Below are positions 1-8,418 of a stretch of DNA of 64,000 nt, one piece after another. Origin of the DNA: an uncultured Lachnospiraceae bacterium. Its GTDB lineage: Bacteria; Bacillota; Clostridia; Lachnospirales; Lachnospiraceae. Position 1 is the stretch's first letter; each line of letters opens with the position of its first letter. Where the stretch lies: contig CAJUEW010000008.1 in NCBI GenBank assembly GCA_910585465.1, positions 1 to 64,000 on the forward strand. The letters run 5' to 3'. A program made the position numbers and the translations under genes. Under the pieces are notes generated by a model. It saw only the letters and a program-made list of their open reading frames with translations. It was not told the DNA's origin and ran no database searches.

Positions 1-10
1 TAAAAGAGGA

Positions 11-52
11 GCTGTTGCTCCATAGATGACTTCTCATCTATTTTGCAACAAC
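11..52 (-). terminator. Terminator-like hairpin after the first MATE gene
   Basis: Two stacked stems (TGTTGC 13-18 with GCAACA 45-50; TAGATGA 23-29 with TCATCTA 34-40) surround a 4-nt loop. They lie just downstream of the stop codon of the minus-strand MATE gene. The following T-run on the minus strand is short and interrupted, so termination is plausible but not certain. Confidence 0.4.
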
Positions 53-67
53 CCCAGGGAAACCCTT

Positions 68-1489
68 TCAATGTACATCCGGAACATCCACCGGACAGCT
101 TCTGCCTAACTGCCCATATGTGAATACAATGACCATGATGGAAATGGCAAATGTTAAAATATCTGATACCGGCATGGAATACAGGACTCCGTCCAGCCCA
201 TAAAAATGCGGCAGAAGGAGCGCCAACCCGACACCAAACACGATTTCCCGGACCATGGAGAGCATGGTGGATGCAGCCGCCTTCCCCATCGCCTGCAGAA
301 AAATGAACGCCGCTTTGTTTACACAGGCAAACACCACCATGCAGAGATAGATGCGGAATGCCTGGATTGCAAACTCCGTATAATAGACACTCTCATTCGC
401 AGCTCCGAATATGCCGATCAGCCAGGCCGGGAAAAACTCCACTATGACAAGCGCCAGAATGCCTACAGCAGTTTCTGCAATAAGCAGCCTTGTAAAAAGC
501 TCTTTTACCCGCTTCACAGCTCCTGCACCCATGTTATACCCAACGATAGGAATACAGCCTGCTGCCATTCCGACCACGATGGAAATTACAATCTGGAAGA
601 ATTTCATCACAATCCCCACGACTGCCATCGGAATCTGTGCATACTGTGCCTGCCCAAACACAGAGTCCAGTGCCCCATACCGCCGGATCATGTTATTGAT
701 GGCAGCCATTGCAGCCACAAGGGATATCTGTGACAGAAAACTGCATATGCCAAGGGCTAACGTCCGGCGTATAATCTTCCCCTCCAGTTTAAAATCCTCC
801 CTGTTTACGTTTACTGTCTTTGTATGGAGCAGATACCAAACTGCCAGGATTGCCGTCACGATCTGACCAATCACCGTCGCCACAGCAGCACCCATCATTC
901 CCCACTGAAATACAAAGATAAAAACCGGGTCCAGAACCACATTCACTGCCGCACCCGCAAGCGTAGAAGCCATGGCGAACTTCGGACTGCCATCCGCACG
1001 GATGACCGGGTTCATTGCCTGCCCAAACATATAAAACGGAATGCCAAGGGTAATCCAGAAAAAATACTCCCTGGAATGGCGGAAGGTTTCTTCATTCACT
1101 GTCCCTCCGAACATGGCAATGATCTGGCTGTCCCATAAAAGGTAAACCGCACACAGGACAAAGCTGAAGATGACTGTGAGAATAATTGAGTTTCCCATGC
1201 TCCTTCCTGCATCCTGCGGCTTACTTTTCCCCAGGCTCAAACTCACAAACGCACAACAGCCATCACCCACCATAACAGCGATAGCAAGTGCAATCACGGT
1301 CAGCGGAAATACCACAGTATTTGCGGCATTCCCATAAGAGCCGAGATATGAGGCATTGGCAATGAATATCTGGTCAACGATATTATACAGCGCCCCCACG
1401 AGCAGCGAGATTATACAGGGGACTGCGTATTTCCCCATCAGACGGGAGACCGGCTCCTCCATAAGAAATAAATTACTTTTCGTTTCCAT
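68..1489 (-). CDS. MATE family multidrug efflux transporter (MepA-like)
   Basis: The 473-residue protein has about twelve hydrophobic segments and the MATE signatures near the N-terminus: a short polar start, then a first helix ending in YNIVDQIFIA and an NTVVFPLTVIALA stretch. MATE proteins export cationic drugs or metabolites in exchange for Na+ or H+. I start it at 1489 rather than at an in-frame codon at 1561, because AAGGAGT sits just upstream of 1489 and the earlier 24 codons do not resemble the family. It stands alone, and the substrate cannot be read from sequence. This is one of three MATE genes in the window. Confidence 0.9.
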   Translation of the reverse strand: METKSNLFLMEEPVSRLMGKYAVPCIISLLVGALYNIVDQIFIANASYLGSYGNAANTVVFPLTVIALAIAVMVGDGCCAFVSLSLGKSKPQDAGRSMGNSIILTVIFSFVLCAVYLLWDSQIIAMFGGTVNEETFRHSREYFFWITLGIPFYMFGQAMNPVIRADGSPKFAMASTLAGAAVNVVLDPVFIFVFQWGMMGAAVATVIGQIVTAILAVWYLLHTKTVNVNREDFKLEGKIIRRTLALGICSFLSQISLVAAMAAINNMIRRYGALDSVFGQAQYAQIPMAVVGIVMKFFQIVISIVVGMAAGCIPIVGYNMGAGAVKRVKELFTRLLIAETAVGILALVIVEFFPAWLIGIFGAANESVYYTEFAIQAFRIYLCMVVFACVNKAAFIFLQAMGKAAASTMLSMVREIVFGVGLALLLPHFYGLDGVLYSMPVSDILTFAISIMVIVFTYGQLGRSCPVDVPDVH

Positions 1490-1724
1490 AACTGACTCCT
1501 TTCCATAAATCTGCCTGATTTTAAGGGCATAGAAGTATATCTCCCTCAGTGTTACACACAAAATCAGCGCATAGCCCCGGTTGCTGGATTTACGCCAAAG
1601 GCTACACGCTGAATTCGCATAACATATTCCCTATAAACAGCAGAATCCACATTCTGCAGAAATTATACTGCCATCTAATGGCGGTAACCGGACCCCCTAT
1701 CTTTATTCTGGTTCCCGGCCAGTC

Positions 1725-1779
1725 AATAAAAAAACGTGCTGCATCTAACTGGATTTACACAGCATCTGCAACACGTTTT
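1725..1779 (-). terminator. Rho-independent terminator downstream of the flavodoxin gene
   Basis: On the minus strand AAAACGTGTTGCA pairs with TGCAGCACGTTTT (one G-U) around a loop of about 23 nt, followed by a run of T residues. It lies within the 1490-1971 intergenic stretch, in which I see no gene. Confidence 0.65.
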
Positions 1780-1971
1780 ACTAATTATACATCACTATAT
1801 GAACAGAATCAAAGGATATTTTACACAAAAACTACACTGCTTATATTTGTATAATATTCACAAATCGCCACAAGCCCCAGCGTAAGCAGCTTTGATTTTA
1901 TTTTTATCATTTCACACAGTTTCCTTCTTATTCTGATCAGCCTGATTGATGCGCATGATATGGTCACAAAA

Positions 1972-2394
1972 TTATACCAACGCTTTTCCGAGCGCCCTGC
2001 AGGAATTCAGTGCGTCTTCATCCGGCGCCTCATTGCAGGTCACGCTGTCACACACAAGGATTGCGCCGGACGCCTGACAAGTCTCCTCCCAGTTCCGCAT
2101 CCACTCTTCGTCGCCCCATCCATAGGAGCCGAACAGCCCAATCTTTTTACCGCCAAGTTTCCCTTCCACGGAATCGAACATCGGCTGGAATTCACTCTCT
2201 TCCAGTTCCTCCGCGCCCATCGCCGGGCAGCCGAAAGCAAATGCGTCATAAGCATCCATCCTTGAAGCGTCAAATTCCGAAGCCGTAAGCAGCTCTGCCT
2301 CTGCCCCTCCTGCCTTCACGCCTTCCAGAACCGCCTCCGCCATTGCCTGTGTGTTTCCGGTTCCGCTCCAATAAACTACCGCTATTTTACCCAT
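1972..2394 (-). CDS. Short-chain flavodoxin
   Basis: This 140-residue flavodoxin carries the FMN phosphate loop SGTGNT at residues 10-15 after a hydrophobic first strand. It also has the later family signatures GCPAMGAEELEE and GLFGSYGWGDEEW. Flavodoxins replace ferredoxin as low-potential electron carriers, classically under iron limitation. The start at 2394 is preceded by AAAGGCAGG; an upstream in-frame ATG at 2433 lacks such a site. A DUF3793 gene follows upstream on the same strand, a pairing common in Clostridia, with a hairpin between them. The gene appears intact, unlike most other flavodoxins in the window. Confidence 0.93.
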   Translation of the reverse strand: MGKIAVVYWSGTGNTQAMAEAVLEGVKAGGAEAELLTASEFDASRMDAYDAFAFGCPAMGAEELEESEFQPMFDSVEGKLGGKKIGLFGSYGWGDEEWMRNWEETCQASGAILVCDSVTCNEAPDEDALNSCRALGKALV

Positions 2395-2433
2395 AATATG
2401 TATCCTGCCTTTCTTTAAGATGGTATGCTGCAT

Positions 2434-2466
2434 TTGCCTATATCGGGTTTACTCGAATATAGGCAA
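2434..2466. repeat. Inverted repeat between flavodoxin and DUF3793 genes
   Basis: TTGCCTATAT (2434-2443) and ATATAGGCAA (2457-2466) form a perfect 10-bp stem with a 13-nt loop. There is no T-tract on either side, so a protein-binding site or mRNA processing/stability element is as likely as a terminator. Confidence 0.5.
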
Positions 2467-2496
2467 GTAAAGCAGACAATCAAAATGTTCTCTATA

Positions 2497-2977
2497 TCAA
2501 ACGGCTACTGTAAGCCGTTCCATAGACTCCCCCTGCGCGAACTGCGCACAGTAAACTTCTGTGCATTTTCTGTACTTTGCAAATGTCTCCCTTGCCTTAT
2601 CCGCATCCCCGTAAACCTTCCATTCCCCCACACATTTATACCTGCCCGCCTTATTTTCAATAAAACCGCATACATCTTCCGGAGGATATCCAAGGAATAG
2701 CCCAATTTCATGGGGAAATTCCCTGCCATCCGCCAGCCTCTGCATAAGTTGGACAATGTACTGTTCCGGCACCCCGGAAGTATAGCCCCTCTCCTTTAAC
2801 AGCCTGCAGGCGTCAGACTGCTGCAGATCCAGCAGCAATTTTGACGGACGGTATGCATAAATAAGCGCACATCCGTCATGATATCGAAGAGACAAAACCC
2901 TGATTCCCTTTTTCACAAGAATCCCATTCAGCCTGCGGATACTGTCCCTCATTTCCTTCGACAATAACCATGCTCAT
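2497..2977 (-). pseudogene. DUF3793 family protein, internally deleted
   Basis: The C-terminal 150 residues are clear DUF3793, with the SLRYHDGCALIYAYRPSKL and FLGYPPEDVCGFI stretches. This family is usually found beside flavodoxin. The natural start appears to be ATG at 2977, preceded by AAGGGAG, and gives MSMVIVE, which matches the usual family N-terminus. After seven codons, however, the frame jumps: the body resumes at about 2964 as KEMRDSIRR in another frame. About 35 codons of the normal N-terminal domain, including the HCSPTLAG-type segment I expect from the family, are missing. A TTG at 2964 could give a truncated 155-residue product but has no good ribosome binding site. I infer an out-of-frame internal deletion. 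Confidence 0.7.
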
Positions 2978-2995
2978 TTTGCTTCATCTCCCTTC

Positions 2996-3014
2996 TAGTT
3001 AGCTATAGCTAATT
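2996..3014. promoter_or_regulatory. Palindromic operator candidate upstream of DUF3793/flavodoxin
   Basis: TTAGCTATAGCTAA at 2999-3012 is a perfect 14-bp palindrome just upstream of the DUF3793 ribosome binding site. TTAG/CTAA half-sites resemble the boxes of DtxR-family metal regulators. A related palindrome lies at 4312-4327. The regulator is not known. Confidence 0.45.
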
Positions 3015-3186
3015 CATTGTTAAAAATAAGAGCCTTCTGCAAGACACAGTAGAATTATACCATCCTGTTTTTCGTCTTTCTGCTCCATCAAAACAGAAAA
3101 AAGCTCCAAAACAACACTGTTCACACCTATGGTGTTCACGGCAACACACTCTTTACCTCACGCTGCCTCGGATCATTCATCCGCTG

Positions 3187-4164
3187 CTATTCTAAACCGG
3201 TGTGCATTTTCCGGTATTCACCCGGAGTCTCTCCCATGATCTTATGGAAAGCAGAAGCAAATTTCCCTGCGTTGCTGTATCCAAATTCAGAGGCTATCTC
3301 CAATATGGCTGTATCCGTATGGATCAGCCGCAGGGCAGCAGACTGCATTTTCAAAATTCGGATATAAGAACTTACAGGAACACCGTATACGCCTTTGAAT
3401 GCGTTCTGGAGGTGGGTCTGCGATACGTGGAACCTGCCGGAAAGATCAGACACGGTAGTCTGCCTGTCTAAATTTTCCGAAAGCCATGCGGCAGCTTCCT
3501 TGGCAAGATCCACCTGCATTTTTCACAAAGAAAGAGCCGACACACTGTTCTTCTCCGGGCTGACGCCTCCAAGCACTAAAAGCAGCTCCAGAATCTTTAT
3601 CTTGTAATAACCTTTTTTACAGTCTTCCGGCACCGAATACAGTTCAGAAAAGATATGCTCAATATAAGCCTGCGAACGAATAATAAAGCAGTTTTCTTTT
3701 CCACACAACCGCCTGGCCAGCTCCTTTGGGCGGACATTCACATCCTCCAGAAAGCAGGAAAGACACTCCGGCGCAGCATCCGTATTAATACAAATGGATA
3801 TGCCATGGTAATGGCACAGCGGGAAACTGTATTCACTGAAACGCTGTCTTTTTACCGTAACGGACAGGTCGCCCGGCATAATATAAGCGCTCCCGTTTTC
3901 CCGCCCCTGCTCCATGCGCCCTTCACGACAGTGATGTATTTCCATAAAATTTCCCTCTTCCTCTTCCCTGAATAAGAAACCATCCATATGTACGGAATAA
4001 ATATTCAGTTCAATCCCCGGAAACACTTTGTAGGAAGCGACCTCTGCATCACCCCTGTCATTCCGGAATCTATGTATCTCCGGCTTGTATTCCGGGAATC
4101 TGTTTATTTCACCGCACAGGGCGCACCAGATAATCTTTTCATCCTTTTCTCTGTAATCCATCAT
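3187..4164 (-). pseudogene. AraC family regulator (PchR-like) split by an in-frame TGA
   Basis: Two open stretches lie in one frame: an N-terminal ligand domain (213 residues from 4164) and a C-terminal AraC DNA-binding domain (110 residues from 3519, with HVSQTHLQNAFKGVYG and FGYSNAGKFASAF). They are separated only by TGA at 3525-3523 and an AAA codon. Joined, they make a 325-residue protein, the normal length for this AraC type. The family context (KxQV after the stop) suggests an original Ser or Thr codon, such as TCA changed to TGA. The second half could in principle be made by re-initiation at ATG 3519, but no good ribosome binding site is visible. Such regulators often control iron or siderophore genes, which fits the neighbourhood. 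Confidence 0.75.
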
Positions 4165-4311
4165 ACACCTCTTTTTATAGGAACTGCCCTGCAGTCCTTT
4201 ATTCTGCCTGCACCCCGCACAGCTTTTGTCTGCATCCTATGTATTCAGCTTCCAGGCGATCGCTTTTTTCCTTCCAGGCACGAAATCCGCACTTCCATCT
4301 TCTGTTATATA

Positions 4312-4327
4312 GTTAGTTTTAACTAAC
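4312..4327. promoter_or_regulatory. Palindromic operator candidate upstream of the AraC gene
   Basis: GTTAGTT and AACTAAC (7-bp arms, 2-bp spacer) lie about 150 bp upstream of the AraC start. The sequence shares TTAG/CTAA half-sites with the palindrome at 2999-3012, so the AraC gene and the DUF3793/flavodoxin pair may answer to the same regulator. Confidence 0.45.
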
Positions 4328-4342
4328 GCATTGATTTATTTT

Positions 4343-4428
4343 AAGGCTGCCTGTTCTACGCTCTGCTACGGTCCTTCCTGAATACGCACCACTGGCGCTT
4401 AGGACCCGTTGCCAGTTCTGGCAGCCTT
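4343..4428. repeat. Nested inverted repeats, possible structured RNA or element end
   Basis: AAGGCTGCC (4343-4351) pairs with GGCAGCCTT (4420-4428). Inside it, GGTCCT (4370-4375) pairs with AGGACC (4401-4406), and GCCAGTTCTGGC (4411-4422) is a competing small hairpin. No known riboswitch class is recognised. Confidence 0.4.
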
Positions 4429-4921
4429 AGCCGAATATCCGGCGGATGTTTTTCCTTCCCCGACAATTACCGGAAATCCTCCACGATGGTATTTACTCAT
4501 CATGGCAGCATGATTCTTCGCATTTTCCCTGTCCATCCTATGGCGGATCACTTTAAAAATCCCTTCAAAATAAGACGTGACTTTGTGCCGGCTCCGACAC
4601 AATAGTACACAGGGAAACACGTTTCATAACACCGTTTCGAATTTAGCATAGAAACATACAGTTGTCAATAAGCCAATTCTAAAAATCAGCAAATACAATC
4701 AGCAGTAAAAATGTTACTGTTCTGTTCACTGCGCCTAACTTTCTTAACCTCATGGCATCTTTCCCCTCTGTTTTTTGATTTATTTAATACAGACAAAAAC
4801 TTAGACGCAAAAACAGCAGGCAGCACATATCAGGTGCAGTTCTGCTGTTTTCATTCTTTCTATAAATTTAAAATTCCACTTCTCAAAATTTCAATCGCTC
4901 GCTTCAGAACTGTTTTAAGCT

Positions 4922-5301
4922 TCACTTCGCCTTCACTTCCAGTCCAAGACCGTTGATCCAATCCACCATATCCTCACGGGAAGAAGAACTACCAAGGCGT
5001 TCCCCGTCCAGCCATATGGCATCGCCCGAGCTTAACCCCTGCAGATTGCTTCCACTGGAACCCAGGCCGCTGCTGCCGGATGTACAGAATGGATTAAGTC
5101 CTCTTCCGTATAAGGCTCTTCCTGCTCCTGACTTTCTGTGTCCGCTGTTTCATCCGTTTCTTTCTGGGACGATGATTCTGTCACCGGCGTTTCAGGCTGC
5201 CTGCCCGCACCCTGACCATCCGAAGAGGAGCCGCAGGCTGTCATACAGAACAATACTGCCAGCATGCAAACAATGCTGATGATTTTTTGAAATCTTCTCA
5301 T
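4922..5301 (-). pseudogene. Flavodoxin-type lipoprotein, internally deleted
   Basis: From 5301 the minus strand encodes a lipoprotein signal peptide (hydrophobic core, lipobox LFCMTAC) and an acidic Ser/Glu-rich linker of about 40 residues. Just before the stop at 4922, in another frame, is the typical C-terminus of a secreted flavodoxin: a SSGLGSSG-like stretch, WLDGERL, and EDMVDWINGLGLEV. This end parallels the C-terminus of the intact lipoprotein flavodoxin at 14108-14815. The FMN-binding middle is missing, so I infer an out-of-frame internal deletion near 5090-5120. Confidence 0.75.
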
Positions 5302-5335
5302 AGTCTTAAAATCCTCCTGCTATATCATTCATTTG

Positions 5336-6238
5336 TTATAAAACCAAATTTGCCAGCCATCCCGAAGCAAAAGAAAACATCACGACAAACACCAGATAAA
5401 AGATAAAATGTTTCATGCCAAGCACAATCTTCACTGCCCCAAGATTCGTTATCTTCGTTGCCGGACCGGTAATCATAAAGGCTGCGGCACTTCCCATACT
5501 CATGCCATCTACAAGCCATTGCTGCAGAAGCGGGATCGTACCGCCCCCGCAGGCATACAAAGGAACGCCAATGGCAGCCGCCATCAATACTCCGAACCCC
5601 TCATTGCTTTTCCCAAAAAGCTCTGCAAATACATCTGCCGGAACATATCTCTGGAATAAAGCCGACAGGAGCACGCCCAGCAGGAACATCGGCCCCGTTG
5701 CCTTTACATTACGCCCAAAATTTTTCAAAAGCCGTAAAAATGGGTTTAGGTCTGTATCATGGCTACACGGTGCGGCAAAACCGGAAAAATTAAAAAATGG
5801 CTTTCCCCGGAAGCAGAAAAACACCAGAAGCCCAGCCGCTGCCCCGCACAAAAAGCAGGACAAAATACGCACAAAGAGGGCAATTTCTCCAAGCGCCGCA
5901 CTGTAGATCATAAGCTGCGGGTTCAGCAGGATGGAAGCCATCATAAATGCCGCCAGCCAGTCCTCCCGCATCCCTTTTTCCGAAAAAGAAGCGGCAATCG
6001 GTATCGTTCCATACATACATAGTGGGGAGAGTATTCCAAGGATACAGGCGGGCACAATCCCAAACAGCCCCAGCTTTTTATCCCTCATACCGTCAAACAG
6101 CTTATGTATTTTTTCTTTTGCAAAAACAGATATGACGGAGCCTGCCGCCATGCCAAATATCCAGTATCTGAAAATCTGCTGAAGCTGCACATTGAAATAA
6201 TACCAGATATAGACAAATTCCCGCCTCAGAATTTCCAC
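5336..6238 (-). CDS. UPF0718/ArsP-type permease
   Basis: The 300-residue integral membrane protein has about eight hydrophobic segments and two family-like re-entrant motifs: GILSPLCMYGTIPIAASF around residue 70 and ACGGGTIPLLQQWL near residue 235, followed by TGPATKITNLGAVKIV. Members transport small thiols, organoarsenicals or unknown solutes, and many related sequences carry a Cys-x-Cys-Gly at the first motif; here it reads PLCMYG. I prefer the GTG start at 6238, preceded by GGAGAGG, over an ATG at 6295. It overlaps the stop region of the DUF362 gene by spacing of only 19 bp, so the two are probably co-transcribed. Confidence 0.75.
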   Translation of the reverse strand: MEILRREFVYIWYYFNVQLQQIFRYWIFGMAAGSVISVFAKEKIHKLFDGMRDKKLGLFGIVPACILGILSPLCMYGTIPIAASFSEKGMREDWLAAFMMASILLNPQLMIYSAALGEIALFVRILSCFLCGAAAGLLVFFCFRGKPFFNFSGFAAPCSHDTDLNPFLRLLKNFGRNVKATGPMFLLGVLLSALFQRYVPADVFAELFGKSNEGFGVLMAAAIGVPLYACGGGTIPLLQQWLVDGMSMGSAAAFMITGPATKITNLGAVKIVLGMKHFIFYLVFVVMFSFASGWLANLVL

Positions 6239-6257
6239 GCTGCCACCTCTCCAAAAA

Positions 6258-7337
6258 TCAGTCGATGGAAACCAATGTATATTCGCGGCTCCCAAGACCT
6301 ATCCTGGCCGCCCATTCCAATGTATGCAGGCCGTTCCTTGACTCAATACGGCCTATCAGTGACTGACCGTCCCCGGCACTGTACACCAGATCAATACACG
6401 CCTGATCCACGGCTACCGGGTCAAAAGATGCCAGAATACCAATGTCGTGCATATCCGGCTCCGCAGGACTCCCGTCACAATCGCAGTCCACGGAAAGTCG
6501 GTTCATCACATTGATATATAAAATGTTACCATCCAGATAATCCGTTACCGATTTTCCTGCCTCTGCCATGGATTCCAGAAAGGAATCCTGGTCGGCACTC
6601 CACATACTGCCGCCTTTTCCGCCGGTATGGATGTGGCTCTTCCCCTCAGAAGACGCGATACCTATGGAAATATTTTTAATGGCACCGCCATATCCTGCCA
6701 TCGCATGTCCCTTAAAATGGGAGAGGATCACATAATAATCATAATCTGAAAAATGCGCGCCCACATAATTTTCCTTCAGGTTCTCCCCGTCTGTGACCGC
6801 AAGCGTCATAGAACCGTCCTCGTCCATAATGTCCACATCCGCAATCGCCGTATATCCGTGATCTTCCGCTAACTGGTAGTGCATAGCCGTACTTGCCCGC
6901 TCACCGCCATAAGCCGTATTACATTCCACAATGGTTGCGTCAAGCGACTGCACCAGATCCCCGATCAGCTCCGGGCGCAAATAGTTACTCCCTGTTTCAC
7001 CGGTGGACAATTTTACCGCCATATTGCCAGTGGGCTCTGCTCCTAATGTCTCGTAAATTGCCTGCAGCCCCTGAGGACTTAAATCCGTTGTCATATAGAC
7101 TATGGGAATCCCATCCTTTCCATCTGCCTTTACCCCGTCAGATGACTGCGGCGGCGCATCCGCCCTAGTACCTTCCGCACCCTCCACTTCCGTCTGATCC
7201 TCATCCTGTGATGCAGTCTGCTCCTGTTCCTGCATGGAAGGACCAGCAGGGGATTCACTGTCTGTACTCCCCTGTCCACATCCCGCCACAGATACAGCAA
7301 ACAAAACCGACATCAAAAAACCGGTAAGTTTCCTCAT
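6258..7337 (-). CDS. DUF362 domain lipoprotein
   Basis: The 359-residue protein starts with a lipoprotein signal (MRKLTGFL, lipobox VAGCGQ), then has a Glu/Gln/Ser-rich linker to about residue 75 and a DUF362 domain. The domain shows the features VKLSTGETGSNYLRP, ILSHFKGHAMAGYGGAIKN and SFDPVAVDQACIDLV. DUF362 proteins are often [4Fe-4S]-associated and occur next to redox genes; the biochemical role is unknown. The start at 7337 is set by GGAGG about ten bases upstream. It precedes the permease gene on the same strand and probably shares its transcript. Confidence 0.85.
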   Translation of the reverse strand: MRKLTGFLMSVLFAVSVAGCGQGSTDSESPAGPSMQEQEQTASQDEDQTEVEGAEGTRADAPPQSSDGVKADGKDGIPIVYMTTDLSPQGLQAIYETLGAEPTGNMAVKLSTGETGSNYLRPELIGDLVQSLDATIVECNTAYGGERASTAMHYQLAEDHGYTAIADVDIMDEDGSMTLAVTDGENLKENYVGAHFSDYDYYVILSHFKGHAMAGYGGAIKNISIGIASSEGKSHIHTGGKGGSMWSADQDSFLESMAEAGKSVTDYLDGNILYINVMNRLSVDCDCDGSPAEPDMHDIGILASFDPVAVDQACIDLVYSAGDGQSLIGRIESRNGLHTLEWAARIGLGSREYTLVSID

Positions 7338-7409
7338 CCAGGCTAACCTCCATTCCACCCATTTTTTTCAAGTATTACATCAAAGTCCCCGTCCATTTCT
7401 TTACACCCC

Positions 7410-8165
7410 TTATTTCACCTTGCTATATTGCCCGTCATCCACCGGCTCCAGCCACTCATTACTTCCATTTTCCCCAGGAACCTCGACTGCAAGATGAGAA
7501 AACCAGCTGTCCGGCGCGGCCCCATGCCAGTGTTTTACACCTGCGGGGATATTGACGGTATCTCCGGGAACCATCACCTGCGGCTCCTTTCCCCATTCCT
7601 GATAATAGCCCCGACCCGCCACGCAGACCAGAATCTGACCGCCGCCCTTATCCGCATGATGGATATGCCAGTTATTCCGGCAGCCCGGCTCAAATGTCAC
7701 ATTGAAAATACCTACCTGCTCCCTCGATACCGGTGCAAGGTAACTCTGCCCGATAAAATACTGTGCAAACGCATCATTCGGCTCACCAACAGGGAACACC
7801 ATTGACGCGGCATGGACAGCCTTCGCGTCATCCGCAGGCGTTTCCTCATTCCAAACCTCTTTGGCAAGCCGGAAAACCGCCCAGGCCTTCGGCCACCCAC
7901 AATAAAACCCTGCATGGGTAACAATCTCCGCAATTTCTTCCTTGGTAATACCGTTCTTTTTGGCTTCCTGTAGATGGAAAGTCAACGATGAGTCAGTGAG
8001 TCCCTGCGCCATCAGCGACACAACCGTCACAAGACTGCGGTCACGGAGGGAAAGCTTATCCTCCCTGCTCCAGACCTCACCAAATAATACATCATCATTC
8101 AATTCCGCAAATTTGGGGGCAAACTCCCCAAGCTGCATTCTTCCTGCCGTCTGCTTTACTGCCAT
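7410..8165 (-). CDS. Carboxymuconolactone decarboxylase-like / cupin fusion protein
   Basis: The 251-residue protein has an N-terminal carboxymuconolactone decarboxylase (AhpD-like) domain (residues about 5-110, REDKLSLRDRSLVTVV and ITKEEIAEIVTHAGFYCGWP). A C-terminal cupin follows (about 135-235), with the metal-binding motif NNWHIHHADKG and a late VKHWHGA. The AhpD-type catalytic CxxC is absent, so peroxidase activity is unlikely. Such fusions are common beside aldo/keto reductases, flavodoxins and LysR or TetR regulators in Lachnospiraceae, but their substrate is unknown. The start at 8165 follows GGAGG; an earlier ATG at 8180 is not well placed. Confidence 0.88.
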   Translation of the reverse strand: MAVKQTAGRMQLGEFAPKFAELNDDVLFGEVWSREDKLSLRDRSLVTVVSLMAQGLTDSSLTFHLQEAKKNGITKEEIAEIVTHAGFYCGWPKAWAVFRLAKEVWNEETPADDAKAVHAASMVFPVGEPNDAFAQYFIGQSYLAPVSREQVGIFNVTFEPGCRNNWHIHHADKGGGQILVCVAGRGYYQEWGKEPQVMVPGDTVNIPAGVKHWHGAAPDSWFSHLAVEVPGENGSNEWLEPVDDGQYSKVK

Positions 8166-8231
8166 TTCTATTTCCTCCATTTCAACATTCGTTTTACTAT
8201 ATCAAACCTTACTTCATCCTCGGGTTCCCTC

Positions 8232-8416
8232 TTAAACTGATTTTCCAAGTTGATATGCAATCTCCATGTGTTTTGTCCCGCGGGTCATGGACGGCGAGCC
8301 GCATCCAGAACCTCCACAGTATGCCCGGATTCCTCCGCACCTTTTACGAACTGCCCCGCCGGCATATTCGATGAACCATTTTTATGCGGGCTTCCTTCTA
8401 ATACTACAATCTTCAT
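8232..8416 (-). pseudogene. NADPH-dependent FMN reductase / flavodoxin-fold remnant
   Basis: The minus strand from ATG 8416 reads MKIVVLEGSPHKNGSSN, a textbook FMN-reductase N-terminus with the phosphate loop. It continues through GAEESGHTVEVLDAARRP to a stop. A second frame running to the stop at 8232 reads TRGTKHMEIAYQLGKSV, the usual C-terminus of the family. About 120 codons between these ends are missing. It sits 3 bp downstream of the TetR stop codon, so it was the last gene of the TetR transcript. Confidence 0.72.
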
Positions 8417-8418
8417 CC

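Larger units (their letters stand above)
4165..4921. other. Long intergenic stretch with a structured element and a doubtful small frame
   Basis: No convincing gene is visible. The stretch holds the palindrome at 4312-4327, the nested inverted repeats at 4343-4428, and a 73-codon minus-strand frame (4620-4399) with a motif HAAMMSKYHRGGFPVIV. That frame looks somewhat protein-like but has no ribosome binding site and no family I recognise, and may be a remnant. The part from 4620 to 4921 is AT-rich with nothing I can name. Confidence 0.4.

Noticed and set aside
3523..3525. Use of TGA as a sense codon (recoding) in the AraC gene and in the flavodoxin at 15172
   Set aside because: Many intact genes in the window end in TGA, there is no SECIS-like structure noted after these codons, and the flavodoxin also has a deletion and a frameshift. 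Plain nonsense mutation is simpler.
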